Shown: positions 1 to 9,070, numbered from the stretch's first letter. The stretch: DNA of 64,000 nucleotides from Amycolatopsis sp. FBCC-B4732 (GCF_023008405.1 NZ_CP095376.1:8350501-8414500), one strand, 5' to 3'. Notes: generated by a model not told the origin, from the sequence alone. Made by a program: numbers and translations.

Positions 1-1
1 G

Positions 2-964
2 TTCGCCGCGGTCGAGGGCGGGGCCGTCGAGGTGCGCATCGACCAGGGCAAGCTGCAGGGCGCGCTCAAGGACCCCCTGGCGAGCACCGAAACCGACGGC
101 AAGGACGCGCAGATCGTCTTCACCGGCGACCAGCCCGCCGTCGAACCCTCCGAGGACGCCCGGAAGATCAACTGGGAGAAGACCTTCCTGCCGCTCATCG
201 ACGTGCTCAAGAAGACCGACGGGCGGGACCTCCCGGTCGTCTACAGCGGGTCGAAGCCCGGCGTGACCACCGACGCCGCCAGCGCGCTCGGCATCAAGGA
301 GGTCATCGGCGAGTTCACCACCGGCGGCCTCGCCGGCCCGGCCGCGACGAACAACCGGACGCTCGCCGACCGCGTCTCCGGCACTATCGTCAAGCCCGGC
401 GAGACGTTCAGCCTCGGCGGCCGCTCCGGCCCGCGCACCGCGGACGCCGGCTACGTGCCCGCGCCGGTCAACGAGGACGGCACCGGCGCCACCGTCGTCG
501 GCGGCGGTGTCTCGCAGCTGGCGTCCACTTTGTACAACGCGGGCTACCTCGCCGGCCTGACCGACGCCGGGCACCTCGAGCACGACCAGTACCTCGACCG
601 CTACCCCGCCGGCCGCGACGCCAAGGCCGTCAACGCCGACGGCAGCGCCGTCGAACTCAAGCTGACCAACGACGCGCCGACCGGCATCGCCATCCAGGCC
701 GTCGTTTCCGGCGACTCGGTGACCGTCCGGATCTGGGGCACCCGGCACTACCGCGTCGAAGGCCAGACCGGCGCCCAGACGCCCGGCGCGCCGCCGCCCG
801 TCCAGTTCGGCGCCGGCGGGACGGCGCCGTGCCTGCCCTCGGTCGGCACGCCCGGCTTCAGCGTCACCGACACGCGCGTGCTCTACGACGCCGCCAGCGG
901 AGCCGAAGTCCGCCGGACGTCGCACACGGCGACCTACGGTCCGCGCCCGACCATCCTCTGTTGA
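2..964 (+). CDS. VanW family protein, C-terminal part (5' end outside window)
   Basis: The reading frame is open from base 2, so the gene begins upstream of the window; a GTG at 32 is only an internal codon. The visible 320 residues carry the VanW signature: a PGETFSLGGRSGPRT block followed by GGGVSQLASTLYNAGY. Many VanW proteins have Cys where this one has Ser (GGGVSQ), a variant I recall as common in actinobacteria. VanW proteins are cell-envelope proteins first noticed in vancomycin-resistance clusters; their reaction is unknown. The C-terminal tail is Pro/Gly-rich and probably extracellular. It ends 4 bases from a convergent gene, so no room is left for a long terminator. Confidence 0.85.
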   Translation, partial: FAAVEGGAVEVRIDQGKLQGALKDPLASTETDGKDAQIVFTGDQPAVEPSEDARKINWEKTFLPLIDVLKKTDGRDLPVVYSGSKPGVTTDAASALGIKEVIGEFTTGGLAGPAATNNRTLADRVSGTIVKPGETFSLGGRSGPRTADAGYVPAPVNEDGTGATVVGGGVSQLASTLYNAGYLAGLTDAGHLEHDQYLDRYPAGRDAKAVNADGSAVELKLTNDAPTGIAIQAVVSGDSVTVRIWGTRHYRVEGQTGAQTPGAPPPVQFGAGGTAPCLPSVGTPGFSVTDTRVLYDAASGAEVRRTSHTATYGPRPTILC

Positions 965-968
965 GTTG

Positions 969-1676
969 TCAGCGAAGGACCATGCACCCCGCCTCCTCGA
1001 AGTCGCGCAGCCAGGCCGGCTCCCGGAAGTGCTTGTTCCACCGCAGATCCAGCTTGTCCAGTTTGGACAAACGCGCCACCGACGCGGGCAGCGTCGTCAG
1101 CGCGTTCTCCCGCAGGTCGAGCTGGCGCAGCTCGCCCAGCGAGCCGATCGACGACGGCAGCGACGTCAACCGGTTGCCCCGCAGGTGCAGCTCCCGCAAC
1201 GCGCCGAGCGCGCCGATCGACTCCGGCAACGCCGTCAACTCGTTGCGGTAGAGACGGAGTTCGCGCAGGGACGCGAACCCCGAGAGGTCGGCGGGCAGCG
1301 ACGTGAGCCGGTTGTCCGTGCACCCCAGGTACCGCAAGCGGCCCAGGCGGCACCACGCCGCCGGGAACGCCGTGAGCCGGTTGTCGCTGACGTACAGGTA
1401 TTCGGTGAGCCCGGCCAGCTCACCCAGCTCGTCGGGCAACGCGTCGAACCGGTTGTGCGCCAGATCGAGCGTGTGCACCGACTTCAACGCCGAAATCCCC
1501 GGTGGCAGCGAGGAAATCCGGTTCGCCGCCAGGTTGAGCACCGTCAGCCCGGTCTGCGACCACAGCGACGCGGGCACCTCCGTGAGCGCGTTCCGGTACA
1601 GGTCGAGCCGGGTCAACCCCGGCGGCAGCGAAGGCACCGACGTCAGCTCCTGGCCGCTCAGATCGAGTGCCGTCAC
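969..1676 (-). CDS. Leucine-rich repeat protein
   Basis: This 235-residue protein consists almost wholly of about ten leucine-rich repeats of about 23 residues with the pattern LxxLxLxxNxLtxLPxxigxL, ending in a capping segment (WNKHFREPAWLRD). It has no signal peptide or membrane segment, so it is probably cytosolic and binds another protein. The start is the GTG at 1676, which overlaps the stop of the upstream regulator gene as GTGA, so the two are translationally coupled. The frame stays open further upstream, but that part is an out-of-frame shadow of the regulator. The partner is unknown; the coupling suggests a role with the regulator or the adjacent exporter. Confidence 0.85.
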   Translation of the reverse strand: MTALDLSGQELTSVPSLPPGLTRLDLYRNALTEVPASLWSQTGLTVLNLAANRISSLPPGISALKSVHTLDLAHNRFDALPDELGELAGLTEYLYVSDNRLTAFPAAWCRLGRLRYLGCTDNRLTSLPADLSGFASLRELRLYRNELTALPESIGALGALRELHLRGNRLTSLPSSIGSLGELRQLDLRENALTTLPASVARLSKLDKLDLRWNKHFREPAWLRDFEEAGCMVLR

Positions 1677-2512
1677 GACGACCGCCTGGTCGACGGCAAC
1701 AGCGCCCACGTCGCCGCGTCGTCCGGAGTGGACACCTGGATCCGCAGCCCCGGCGCCTCGGACACCGCCAGCTCGGTCAGCCGCAGGTTCAGCCGCCCGG
1801 CCCGCGGGTGGTCCATCCGCCGCAGCCGCGCCCGCGGTTCGGCCACCTCGTGGCGCGCCCACAGCTCGACGAACTCCGGGCTCAGCGCGGAAAGCCGGCG
1901 GATGTCCTCCTCCCAGGACGGATCGCCGACGTGCCTGCCGTACTCGGCGCGCATCCGCGCGACCATGTGCGGCACCTCCTCGTCGTAGTTCAGCAGGAAC
2001 CGCCGCGCGTTGGGCTCGGTCACGCAGCACCACAGCAGGTTCTTGTGCAGGCACGGCATGCTGTGCCACTCCCAGAACATCTCCTCCTGCGCGGCGTTCG
2101 ACTCCAGGACGTCGAACCGGCCGTTGACCACCGTGGCGGGCAACGGATCCAGCGCGCGCAGCACCTCGCGCACCGCCTCCGGCACCACCTCGGCCGGCGT
2201 CGGGAGCCGCGACGGGGTCAGCTCCGCCAGCCGGTACAGGTGCTCCCGCTCGGGGTGGTCCAGCCGCAGGGTGCGCGCCACCGCGTCGAGCACCTGCGAG
2301 CTCGCGTTGATCGGCCGCCCCTGTTCGAGCCACGTGTACCAGGTGACGCCGACACCGGCGAGCAGCGCCACCTCCTCGCGGCGCAACCCGCTGAGCCGGC
2401 GGCGCGGGCCGGGCGCGAGGCCGACCTCCGCCGGGCCGATCCGCGCCCGGCACGCCTTGAGGAACTGACCGAGTTCCTCTCGGCGGTTCGCGTGGACCTG
2501 GGTCTGGGTCAT
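1673..2512 (-). CDS. XRE-family regulator with MmyB-like ligand-binding domain
   Basis: A 279-residue transcription factor. Residues about 10-85 form an XRE helix-turn-helix (RRLSGLRREEVALLAGVG, then WYTWLEQGRP), and the rest matches the MmyB-like ligand-binding domain (FDVLESNAA; PNARRFLLNYDEEV) that in related proteins binds fatty-acid-like ligands. Such genes commonly sit divergent from the transporter or oxidoreductase they control, as here: an MFS exporter starts 121 bases away on the other strand. It is the first gene of a two-gene unit, with the leucine-rich-repeat gene overlapping its stop by 4 bases. The ATG at 2512 gives the family-typical N-terminus; no strong ribosome-binding site is visible. 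Confidence 0.92.
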   Translation of the reverse strand: MTQTQVHANRREELGQFLKACRARIGPAEVGLAPGPRRRLSGLRREEVALLAGVGVTWYTWLEQGRPINASSQVLDAVARTLRLDHPEREHLYRLAELTPSRLPTPAEVVPEAVREVLRALDPLPATVVNGRFDVLESNAAQEEMFWEWHSMPCLHKNLLWCCVTEPNARRFLLNYDEEVPHMVARMRAEYGRHVGDPSWEEDIRRLSALSPEFVELWARHEVAEPRARLRRMDHPRAGRLNLRLTELAVSEAPGLRIQVSTPDDAATWALLPSTRRSS

Positions 2513-2633
2513 GCGGACATGGTGCCGGAGGGGTACGACAGTTTTGGCAGACTCAGCGGCGAAGCAGGTACTCCCAGCACCAGCACCACCAGGCTCTCTC
2601 CGAGGTCAGCCGCCGAAAAGCAGGCTCGGAGCC
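2513..2633. promoter_or_regulatory. Divergent intergenic region between MmyB-type regulator and MFS exporter
   Basis: These 121 bases separate the starts of the regulator (minus strand) and the exporter (plus strand) and must hold both promoters and probably the regulator's operator. A CTCGGAG stretch at about 2625-2631 is the likely ribosome-binding site of the exporter. I could not pick out a convincing palindromic operator. Confidence 0.5.
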
Positions 2634-4013
2634 ATGACTCTGACCACCCCTGCCCCGGCCGTGGACCGGGAAGCCCGGCCCGACCGGCGGCCGTGGTTCA
2701 TGCTGGCCGTCCTGCTGCTCGGCCAGTTCATGGCGCTGCTCGACGTCACCGTCGTGAACGTCGCCATGACCGACATCCGCACCGACCTCGGCGCGTCCGG
2801 CGCCGCCCTGCAGCTCGTCGTTTCCGGCTACACCGTGGGCTACGCGATGCTGCTGATCACCGGCGCCCGGCTCGGCGAGCTGTTCGGCAGGCGCCGCCTC
2901 TTCGTCACCGGCACGATCGCCTTCACGGTCTGCTCCGCGCTCTGCGGCCTGGCGCCGGGCGAAGCGGTCCTCATCGTCGCGCGGATCGCGCAGGGCGCCG
3001 GCGCCGCGCTGATGATGCCGCAGGTCATCAGCCTCATCCAGGCGCGGTTCACCGGCGCCGCCCGGGCCAAGGCGCTCAGCGCGTACACCGCGGTCATTTC
3101 GGTCGCCTTCGTGGCCGGTCAGGTGCTCGGCGGCGTCCTCGTCGGCGCGGACCTGTTCGGTGCGGGCTGGCGGCCGATCTTCCTGGTGAACGTCCCGATC
3201 GGCGTGGTCGTGGCGGTGTTCGCGGTCAAGCTGGTGCCCGGCGGCGGTGCGAAGACGGGACGGCGGCTCGACCTCGCCGGCCTCGCGATCGCCGTACCCG
3301 CCGTGGTGCTCGTCGTGCTGCCGCTGGTGCTCGGGCACGAAACCGGCTGGCCCGCCTGGACGTACGCCTCGATCGCCGCGGGTCTCCTGCTGGCCGTGCT
3401 GTTCGTGGTCGTGGAACGCCGGGTGCGCGACCCGCTCGTCGACCTCGCCGTGCTCGAGATCCGCGGCGTCGCGCCGGGTCTGGCCACGCTCGCGGCCGGC
3501 GTCGCGTCCTACGGCGGGTTCCTCTTCTGCGTGTCGCTGCACCTGCAGTCGGGCCTCGGCAAGACGGCGATGGCCGCCGGCCTGGCGATGGCGCCCGGCG
3601 GGATCGTCTTCGGCCTCTGCGGGTTCTTCTGGAACCGGCTGCCCCAGCGCGTGCACACCTGGCTGACCCCGTGCGGTTACGTGGGATCCGCCATCGCCTA
3701 TGCGCTGCTCGCGGTGGGCCGGGACGGCGGGACGCTGTTCTTCGCGGCCCTGCTGCTGTTCGGCCTCTCGATGGGGCCCGCGTTCGGCTCCCTGATGGTG
3801 AACGCGCTGACGCACGTCCCGCTCGAGCGCGCGGCGGACGTCAGCGGCCTGCTGACCACCACGCTGCAGCTGGGCCAGGTCGTCGGTGTGGCGACGTTCG
3901 GCAGCGTGTTCCTGACGCTGGCCGCGACGTCGTCCGCGACCGCCCTCACCACGGCGATGACCTGCGCCGCCGTGCTGCTGCTCGGCGGCGCAGGCCTGGC
4001 GCTCAGGCGGTAG
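2634..4013 (+). CDS. MFS drug exporter, DHA2 (EmrB/QacA) type
   Basis: A 459-residue integral membrane protein with 12-14 hydrophobic segments. The first helix has the DHA2 signature LLDVTVVNVA, then GARLGELFGRRR (motif A-like loop) and ARIAQGAGAALMMP (motif C region). Members export drugs, dyes or antibiotics by proton antiport. The ATG at 2634 is chosen over an upstream in-frame ATG at 2511 because it follows a GGAG-like site and puts the first helix about 30 residues in. It is divergent from the MmyB-type regulator, which probably controls it. Its stop overlaps the convergent GlsB-like gene by 11 bases. The substrate cannot be told from sequence. Confidence 0.92.
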   Translation: MTLTTPAPAVDREARPDRRPWFMLAVLLLGQFMALLDVTVVNVAMTDIRTDLGASGAALQLVVSGYTVGYAMLLITGARLGELFGRRRLFVTGTIAFTVCSALCGLAPGEAVLIVARIAQGAGAALMMPQVISLIQARFTGAARAKALSAYTAVISVAFVAGQVLGGVLVGADLFGAGWRPIFLVNVPIGVVVAVFAVKLVPGGGAKTGRRLDLAGLAIAVPAVVLVVLPLVLGHETGWPAWTYASIAAGLLLAVLFVVVERRVRDPLVDLAVLEIRGVAPGLATLAAGVASYGGFLFCVSLHLQSGLGKTAMAAGLAMAPGGIVFGLCGFFWNRLPQRVHTWLTPCGYVGSAIAYALLAVGRDGGTLFFAALLLFGLSMGPAFGSLMVNALTHVPLERAADVSGLLTTTLQLGQVVGVATFGSVFLTLAATSSATALTTAMTCAAVLLLGGAGLALRR

Positions 4014-4296
4014 TGCGGCTGCCGCCCTTGACCTTGGCGTAGATCGCCGAAGCCGCGATGACGCCGACGACGGCGGCCACGATCTGGAAGATGTGCCGGA
4101 TCCAGTCGATGCCGGACGTGTCCCGCACGCCGAACACCCCCGCCAGCCAGTTGCCGATGAACGCGGCCACGATGCCGACGACGATGGTCAGCCAGATCGG
4201 GATCTTCTGGTCGCCCGGCGCGAACAAGCGCCCGAGCACGCCCAGGATCAGGCCCACGATGATGGTCGAGATGATGCCCCAAAGTCCGCCGAGCAC
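4003..4296 (-). CDS. GlsB/YeaQ/YmgE family stress membrane protein
   Basis: A 97-residue protein with three hydrophobic helices and the family core IIVGLILGVLGRLFAPG followed by IPIWLTIVVGIVAAFIGN. These small 'transglycosylase-associated' membrane proteins are linked to general, acid and envelope stress; the molecular function is unknown. The GTG at 4296 is chosen because GAGGAGG lies six bases upstream, although the frame is open to 4329. A paralogue follows at 4444-4719, also on the minus strand and upstream of this gene, but a terminator hairpin lies between them. Confidence 0.88.
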   Translation of the reverse strand: MLGGLWGIISTIIVGLILGVLGRLFAPGDQKIPIWLTIVVGIVAAFIGNWLAGVFGVRDTSGIDWIRHIFQIVAAVVGVIAASAIYAKVKGGSRTTA

Positions 4297-4387
4297 AGGT
4301 GCCTCCTCGGGTAGCGCAATAAGCGCCACCGTCGCACCGATCCGGATGGATCGCCCGCGCAGACCCCCGATGGAGTGAGCGCAAAAA

Positions 4388-4429
4388 GATCCGGCCCGGT
4401 TCGCCCCCGACGGCGAACCGGGCCGGATC
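4388..4429 (-). terminator. Intrinsic terminator after second GlsB-like gene
   Basis: A perfect 18-bp inverted repeat (4388-4405 with 4412-4429) with a 6-base loop. Read on the minus strand it is followed by CTTTTTGC, a classic rho-independent terminator for the gene at 4444-4719. Confidence 0.9.
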
Positions 4430-4443
4430 GGCCTGGGAAGGGG

Positions 4444-4719
4444 TTACCTGGTCACGCCTCGGCGGCCGTACATCCCGGCGGCGATGCTCACCCCGACGGC
4501 GGCGAGGACGACCTGCGTCAGGATCTCCAGCCAGTCGATGCCGTTGGTGTCGGCGTACCCGAGACCGCGCGCGATGGCCGTGCCGATGAAGGCGGCGACG
4601 ATGCCGATCACGATGGTCAGCCAGATCGGGATGCTCTGCTTGCCGGGCGCGACCAAGCGGCCGAGAACACCGATGATCAGCCCGACGATGAGTGCGCTGA
4701 CGATGCCGGCAACAGTCAT
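4444..4719 (-). CDS. GlsB/YeaQ/YmgE family stress membrane protein (paralogue)
   Basis: A 91-residue paralogue of the neighbour at 4003-4296, sharing the pattern LIVGLIIGVLGRLVAPG, IPIWLTIVIGIVAAFIG and a C-terminal hydrophobic helix. Three membrane helices are expected. GAGAGGAG precedes the start; the ATG at 4719 (spacing 6) is preferred to the adjacent GTG at 4722. It has its own strong terminator, so the two paralogues are probably separate transcription units despite sharing a strand. The role is inferred only as a membrane stress protein. Confidence 0.88.
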   Translation of the reverse strand: MTVAGIVSALIVGLIIGVLGRLVAPGKQSIPIWLTIVIGIVAAFIGTAIARGLGYADTNGIDWLEILTQVVLAAVGVSIAAGMYGRRGVTR

Positions 4720-4809
4720 CACTTGCTCCTCTCAAGGATCCGCGAACCCGGCCACTCGGGTCCGTCGGACTCGGTGAGCGGAATGCCCCCATCGAGTGGC
4801 TCCGAAACG

Positions 4810-4846
4810 CGAAAAGGGCCCTCCTCACGCGAGGAGAGCCCTTTTC
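4810..4846 (-). terminator. Terminator of fadE5
   Basis: An inverted repeat of about 16 bp with one mismatch (4810-4826 with 4831-4846, loop ACGC) starts eight bases past the fadE5 stop. The arms contain AAAA/TTTT, so transcript release could work in either direction. Confidence 0.8.
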
Positions 4847-4854
4847 GTGACCTG

Positions 4855-6690
4855 TCAGAAGGAAGCTTCGTCCAGCTCCATCAGCGCGTTGTCGGCGGCT
4901 TCGACGATGGCGCGGCGGGCCGTGAGCTCCGGCAGCACCTGCTTCGAGAAGAACGACGCCACGGCGATCTTGCCCTCGTAGAACGGGACGTCCTTGGCGG
5001 ACGCGCCCGCGTCGAGCTTGCCGATCGCGACCTCGGCGTGCTTGAGCAGCTGCCAGCCGATGAGCAGGTCGCCGACCGACATCAGCAGGCGGACCGTGTG
5101 CTGGCCGACCTTGTTGATGTTCTGCGGGTCTTCCTGCGACGACGTCAGGTAGCCGATCAGCGAGCCCAGCATGCCCTGGGTGTCCTCGAGGGCCTGCTTG
5201 AGCAGCCCGCGCTCGTTCTTGAGCCGGCCGTTGCCCGCCTCGGACTCGATGAACTTGGTGATCTCGCCGGCGACGAAGGCCAGCGACTGGCCCTTGTCGC
5301 GGACGATCTTGCGGAAGAAGAAGTCCAGCGACTGGATCGCCGTGGTGCCCTCGTAGAGCGAGTCGATCTTGGCGTCGCGGATGTACTGCTCGATCGGGTA
5401 ATCCTGCAGGAAGCCGGACCCGCCCAGGGTCTGCAGCGACTGCACGAGCTGCTCGGTGGCGCGCTCGGAGCCGACGCCCTTGACGATCGGCAGCAGCAGG
5501 TCGTTCACGCCGTGCGCGACCTTCTGGTCACCCTCGCCGGTCCACAGCTGGTCCTGGAACGACGCCGTGTACAGGTACACCGCGCGCAGGCCCTCGGCGT
5601 ACGCCTTCTGCAGCATCAGCGAGCGGCGGACGTCCGGGTGGTGCGTGATGGTGACGCGCGGCGCGGCCTTGTTGAGCATGTTCGGCAGGTCGGCGCCCTG
5701 GACGCGCTCCTTGGCGTACTCGAGCGCGTTGAGGTAACCGGTCGAGAGCGTCGCGATGGCCTTCGTGCCGACCATCATGCGGGCGTACTCGATGACCTGG
5801 AACATCTGCGCGATGCCGTCGTGGACCTCGCCGAGCAGCCAGCCCTTGGCCGGGGTGCCGTGCTGGCCGAAGGTCAGCTCGCAGGTCGTCGAGGCCTTGA
5901 TGCCCATCTTGTGCTCGACGTTCGTGACGTAGGCGCCGTTGCGCTCGCCCAGCTCACCGGTCTTCGAGTCGAAGTGGAACTTCGGCACGAGGAACAGCGA
6001 CAGGCCCTTGGTGCCCGGCTTGGTCTCGATGCCGGGACCCTCGGGGCGCGCCAGCACGAGGTGCATGATGTTTTCGCTCATGTCGTGCTCGGCGGAGGTG
6101 ATGAACCGCTTCACGCCGTCGATGTGCCAGGAGCCGTCCTCCTGCTGGGTGGCCTTGGTGCGGCCCGCGCCGACGTCGGAGCCGGCGTCCGGCTCGGTCA
6201 GCACCATCGTCGCGCCCCAGGCGCGGTCGATCATCAGCTGCGCCCAGTGCTTCTGCTCTTCGGTGCCGTTCTTGTCGACGATCATCGCGAAGTTCGGGCC
6301 CGCCATGTACATGAACAGCGGGGCGTTCGCGCCGAGGATCAGCTCGGAGGCGGCCCACTGCACCGTCGGGGGCAGACCGAAGCCGCCGAGGTCGTTGGTC
6401 AGGCCGAGGCGCCACCACTCGCCCTCGATCAGCTGCTGGTAGCTCTTCTTGAACGACTCCGGGATCTTCACGCTGAACGTCTTCGGGTCGTACACCGGCG
6501 GGTTGCGGTCCGCGTCGGCGAACGACTCGGCGAGCGGGCCGGTGGCGAGCTTGTTCAGCTCGGCCAGCACACCGCGCGCGGTCTCTTCGTCGGACTCGGC
6601 GAGCACGCCCTTGCCCAGGCGCTCCTGCACGCCGAGTACCTCGAAGAGGTTGAACTCCAGGTCTCGGACGTTGCTCTTGTAGTGGCCCAT
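4855..6690 (-). CDS. fadE5: Acyl-CoA dehydrogenase, FadE5-type
   Basis: A 611-residue flavoenzyme that introduces the alpha-beta double bond into acyl-CoA in beta-oxidation, passing electrons to ETF. The N-terminus [19 protein letters not shown], the flavin-binding [19 protein letters not shown] block, [13 protein letters not shown] and the C-terminal LMELDEASF match my memory of M. tuberculosis FadE5 (Rv0244c) nearly end to end. The catalytic base is probably Glu447 in [10 protein letters not shown], the same number as in FadE5. FadE5 is a broad-range enzyme for medium- to long-chain acyl-CoA. It stands alone with its own terminator; two TTAC-N6-GTAA palindromes lie just upstream of the start. 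The EtfD-like protein encoded at 28025-30238 is its expected electron-transfer partner. Confidence 0.95.
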   Translation of the reverse strand: MGHYKSNVRDLEFNLFEVLGVQERLGKGVLAESDEETARGVLAELNKLATGPLAESFADADRNPPVYDPKTFSVKIPESFKKSYQQLIEGEWWRLGLTNDLGGFGLPPTVQWAASELILGANAPLFMYMAGPNFAMIVDKNGTEEQKHWAQLMIDRAWGATMVLTEPDAGSDVGAGRTKATQQEDGSWHIDGVKRFITSAEHDMSENIMHLVLARPEGPGIETKPGTKGLSLFLVPKFHFDSKTGELGERNGAYVTNVEHKMGIKASTTCELTFGQHGTPAKGWLLGEVHDGIAQMFQVIEYARMMVGTKAIATLSTGYLNALEYAKERVQGADLPNMLNKAAPRVTITHHPDVRRSLMLQKAYAEGLRAVYLYTASFQDQLWTGEGDQKVAHGVNDLLLPIVKGVGSERATEQLVQSLQTLGGSGFLQDYPIEQYIRDAKIDSLYEGTTAIQSLDFFFRKIVRDKGQSLAFVAGEITKFIESEAGNGRLKNERGLLKQALEDTQGMLGSLIGYLTSSQEDPQNINKVGQHTVRLLMSVGDLLIGWQLLKHAEVAIGKLDAGASAKDVPFYEGKIAVASFFSKQVLPELTARRAIVEAADNALMELDEASF

Positions 6691-6737
6691 GTCGTCACTC
6701 CAATGTGTTCGGCTCCCCGGCCGGGCACATACTCGCC

Positions 6738-6775
6738 TTACTCGCCGGTAACTTCAGGATATTACCTGCGGGTAA
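6738..6775. promoter_or_regulatory. Two TTAC-N6-GTAA operator-like palindromes before fadE5
   Basis: TTACTCGCCGGTAA (6738-6751) and TTACCTGCGGGTAA (6762-6775) lie 48-85 bases upstream of the fadE5 start, with centres 24 bases apart. The spacing of a little over two helical turns puts them on nearly the same face, typical for two TetR-family dimers. The same motif occurs at 11240-11253 and 30297-30310. Confidence 0.7.
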
Positions 6776-6848
6776 CTGGAGCAAGCAGATCCGCACTACC
6801 GAGTACCGGAAATCCCCCCAAAAGTGGCGTTTTCCCTGGGGAACGGCG

Positions 6849-7634
6849 TCAGCGGTGCCCCGGGATCGCCGTTGTGTCGGCCGTCACCGGGACGTGGCCG
6901 TCCTCGGTCCGGGCGATGAGGATCCCGCCGCGGAACGCGATGGTCACCGCGTGTGTCCGGTCCCGTGCGGACAGCTTGCGCAGGATGCTCTTCACGTGCG
7001 TCCGGACGGTCTCCACGGAGAGGAACAGCAGCTTCGCGATCGCCGAGTTCTCGAGACCTTCGGCGACCAGCTGGAGCACCTGGTATTCGCGCCTGGACAG
7101 CGGCATCGCGCCGCGCCCGGCCGCCGGGCTGTCGTGGGCGAGGTCGCCCTTCGGCACGGTCGCCCGCTTCGGCCGGGCGGTCAGCGCGGCCAGCGCCGGG
7201 TCGATGTACCGGCGTTCGGTGTGGGCGCGCCGGATCGCTTCGGCGAGCCGCCGTGAATCGATCGACCGGGGCACGATCGCGTGCGCGCCCGCGGCGATCG
7301 CGGCCGCCAGGTACTGCTGGGTGCGATTCGCGTCACGGATGAGCGTGACGAGGATCAGCGCCGGGTCGCCGGCGTTGAGCAGCTTGGTCAGGTGGCAGTT
7401 CGGGTCGAGCGCCGAATCGAGCACGACGACGTCCGGTTTGACCTGTTCGCACAGTTGCAACGCAGCGTGGTGGCTGGCCGCCTGCCCGGCCCAGTGCAGC
7501 CCCTGGCTGCGGTGGACGAGGGCGGCGAGGCCGTCCCGGTAGATCGGGACGGGATCGACGACCGCCACGCCGAGACTGCGCCCGCCGGGTCCGATCGGCC
7601 CCGTGGGCCTGCGGGTGGGCTCGATGCTGTGCAT
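6849..7634 (-). CDS. NarL/FixJ (LuxR-type) response regulator
   Basis: A 261-residue protein with an N-terminal receiver domain (about 22-140) and a C-terminal LuxR helix-turn-helix (about 185-250; PLSRREYQVLQLVAEGLENS, VETVRTHVKSILRKL). The likely phosphorylation site is Asp73 in VVVLDSAL, with acidic Asp27 in AVVDP. The usual receiver Lys is not visible (VPRS where KD is expected), so phosphorylation may be atypical. The ATG at 7634 has GGAGG six bases upstream. No sensor kinase gene is adjacent, so it is an orphan regulator; targets are unknown. Confidence 0.88.
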   Translation of the reverse strand: MHSIEPTRRPTGPIGPGGRSLGVAVVDPVPIYRDGLAALVHRSQGLHWAGQAASHHAALQLCEQVKPDVVVLDSALDPNCHLTKLLNAGDPALILVTLIRDANRTQQYLAAAIAAGAHAIVPRSIDSRRLAEAIRRAHTERRYIDPALAALTARPKRATVPKGDLAHDSPAAGRGAMPLSRREYQVLQLVAEGLENSAIAKLLFLSVETVRTHVKSILRKLSARDRTHAVTIAFRGGILIARTEDGHVPVTADTTAIPGHR

Positions 7635-7898
7635 CGCGGGCCTCCGTCTCCTGCGCTGTCGCTCCTGGGACGCCTCCCGGCATCGTCCGGTCCCCCCTGC
7701 CGGGACCGGGCCAAAAGTGACTCCTCCTGCTTGGTACGAGTCGCGATTGCGCAGCTCATGACGCCAATTCCCCCTCATGGCCCAACCGGCAGGTCACAGC
7801 AAACTCTCGGTAGAAAACGGTGCGACCGAGCTCGTGCGGTGGTTCTCCGGAGGACCCGACGGGGGTGTCGTTGCTACTGAGGGTGGCCCGCACGTCGT
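7635..7898. other. 264-base intergenic stretch before the response regulator
   Basis: It separates two minus-strand genes and should hold the response-regulator promoter. It is less GC-rich in places (around 7770-7830). I see no gene, repeat or clear operator in it. Confidence 0.5.
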
Positions 7899-8477
7899 TC
7901 AACGATTTCGACGATCCCGGGATGCGGTCCGCAGCCGCCCGAACTCCTCCCCGAGCCCGGCGGGCGTCCAGTGCGCGTTGAGCCCGCTCGGGTTGGGCAG
8001 CACCCATACGTGGGTGTCCCCGATCCGGTGTTCCTGCGGCCCCACGCGAGCCTTCGGGAAGCCGAACGCGGTCCGGTAGGCGGTGATCCCGACGACGGCG
8101 AGCCACTCCGGCCGGTACTTCAGCACCTTGGCTGCGAGGAGCTGGCCGCCTTCACGTAGTTCGTCGTTGGTGAGTTCGTCGGCGCGGGCGGTGGTCCTCG
8201 CGACGACGTTGGTGATGCCGAGGCGGAGACCGAGGAGCTGCTCCTGTTCGCTGGGTTTGTAGAGGCGCGGGGTGAAGCCGCCGGCGTGGAGGGCGGGCCA
8301 GAAGCGGTTGCCGGGGCGGGCGAAGTGCTGCTTGAGCACGCCGGAGTAGAGGCCGGGGTTGATGCCGCAGAAGAGGACGTCGAGGCCGGGGGCGATGACG
8401 TCGGGGATGGTGGTGTCCTGGGCGGCGGCGAGTTGGTCCTTGGTGGGTCGGGTGCTCACGTAGCCAGTTTCGGGCAC
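7899..8477 (-). CDS. mug: G/U mismatch-specific DNA glycosylase Mug
   Basis: A 192-residue base-excision repair enzyme of the Mug/TDG family, which removes uracil or thymine mispaired with guanine. Motif 1 is LFCGINPGLYSGV (the Asn polarises the attacking water), followed by HFARPGNRFWPAL, and motif 2 is LPNPSGLNAHW, which inserts into the helix. The GTG at 8477 or the GTG at 8459 could be the start; neither has a clear ribosome-binding site and the conserved fold begins later. The 3' end abuts the long upstream region of the response regulator. Confidence 0.92.
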   Translation of the reverse strand: MPETGYVSTRPTKDQLAAAQDTTIPDVIAPGLDVLFCGINPGLYSGVLKQHFARPGNRFWPALHAGGFTPRLYKPSEQEQLLGLRLGITNVVARTTARADELTNDELREGGQLLAAKVLKYRPEWLAVVGITAYRTAFGFPKARVGPQEHRIGDTHVWVLPNPSGLNAHWTPAGLGEEFGRLRTASRDRRNR

Positions 8478-8486
8478 GGTTGGGTT

Positions 8487-9070
8487 ATGGGGCTCACCGC
8501 GGACGGGTGTTCCGTCGATCTCTACCTGGTGCTGCCGCCTCAGGCGGACCGGGCCGGGTCACGCACCCGCTGCTGGAACTCGGCCATCCCGTGGTCGCCG
8601 TGGACGACTCGCCGGCGATGCTCGGGCACGTCCGCACCAAGACGGTGTGCGCGCGGATCGGCGACCTGGACCTCGGGCGGTCGTTCGATGCGGTGGTGCT
8701 GGGCAGTCATTTGATCGACGCTCCGCGCGAGGCGGACAGGCGCGCGATGCTCGTCGCGGCCCGGCGGCACCTCGCTCCCGCCGGGCGGCTGATCGTCGAA
8801 TGGCATCCGCCGGGGTGGTTCGACACCGTCGCGTCCGGTCAGAGCGGGGTGATCGGCGAGGTGACGGTCGAGCTGGCCGACGTGGTCCGCGATGGCGATG
8901 TTCTGGCGGCGACGGTCCGGTATTCGGCGCGGGGACAACGGTGGGAGCAAGAGTTCACCTGCTGCCGGTTTTCGCTCGACGCGGCCTTGACCTCGGCCGA
9001 TCTCGTCTTCGATAGCTGGCTCACTGCTGACCGGACTTGGTTCGCCGCGCGGGCTCGCCACCGGGGGTAG
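8487..9070 (+). pseudogene. Class I SAM-dependent methyltransferase, broken by deletion and frameshift
   Basis: An ATG at 8487 opens with MGLTADGCSVDLYLVLPP, the usual N-terminus of a family of small actinobacterial methyltransferases. About 16 codons later the homology jumps to GRVTHPLLELGHPVVAVDDS in another frame (frame of 8480), skipping the stretch that should hold motif I (LDLGCGTG) of the SAM pocket. The rest (SPAML, LIVEWHPPGWF) continues to the stop at 9070. The join lies near 8535-8565. No single frame gives an intact protein, so I read this as a deletion of roughly 70-80 bases plus a frame change. An assembly error cannot be excluded. Confidence 0.7.

Noticed and set aside
4375..7542. 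A 1,055-codon plus-strand open frame
   Set aside because: It is antisense to the GlsB-like gene, fadE5 and the response regulator and has the composition of a GC-driven shadow.
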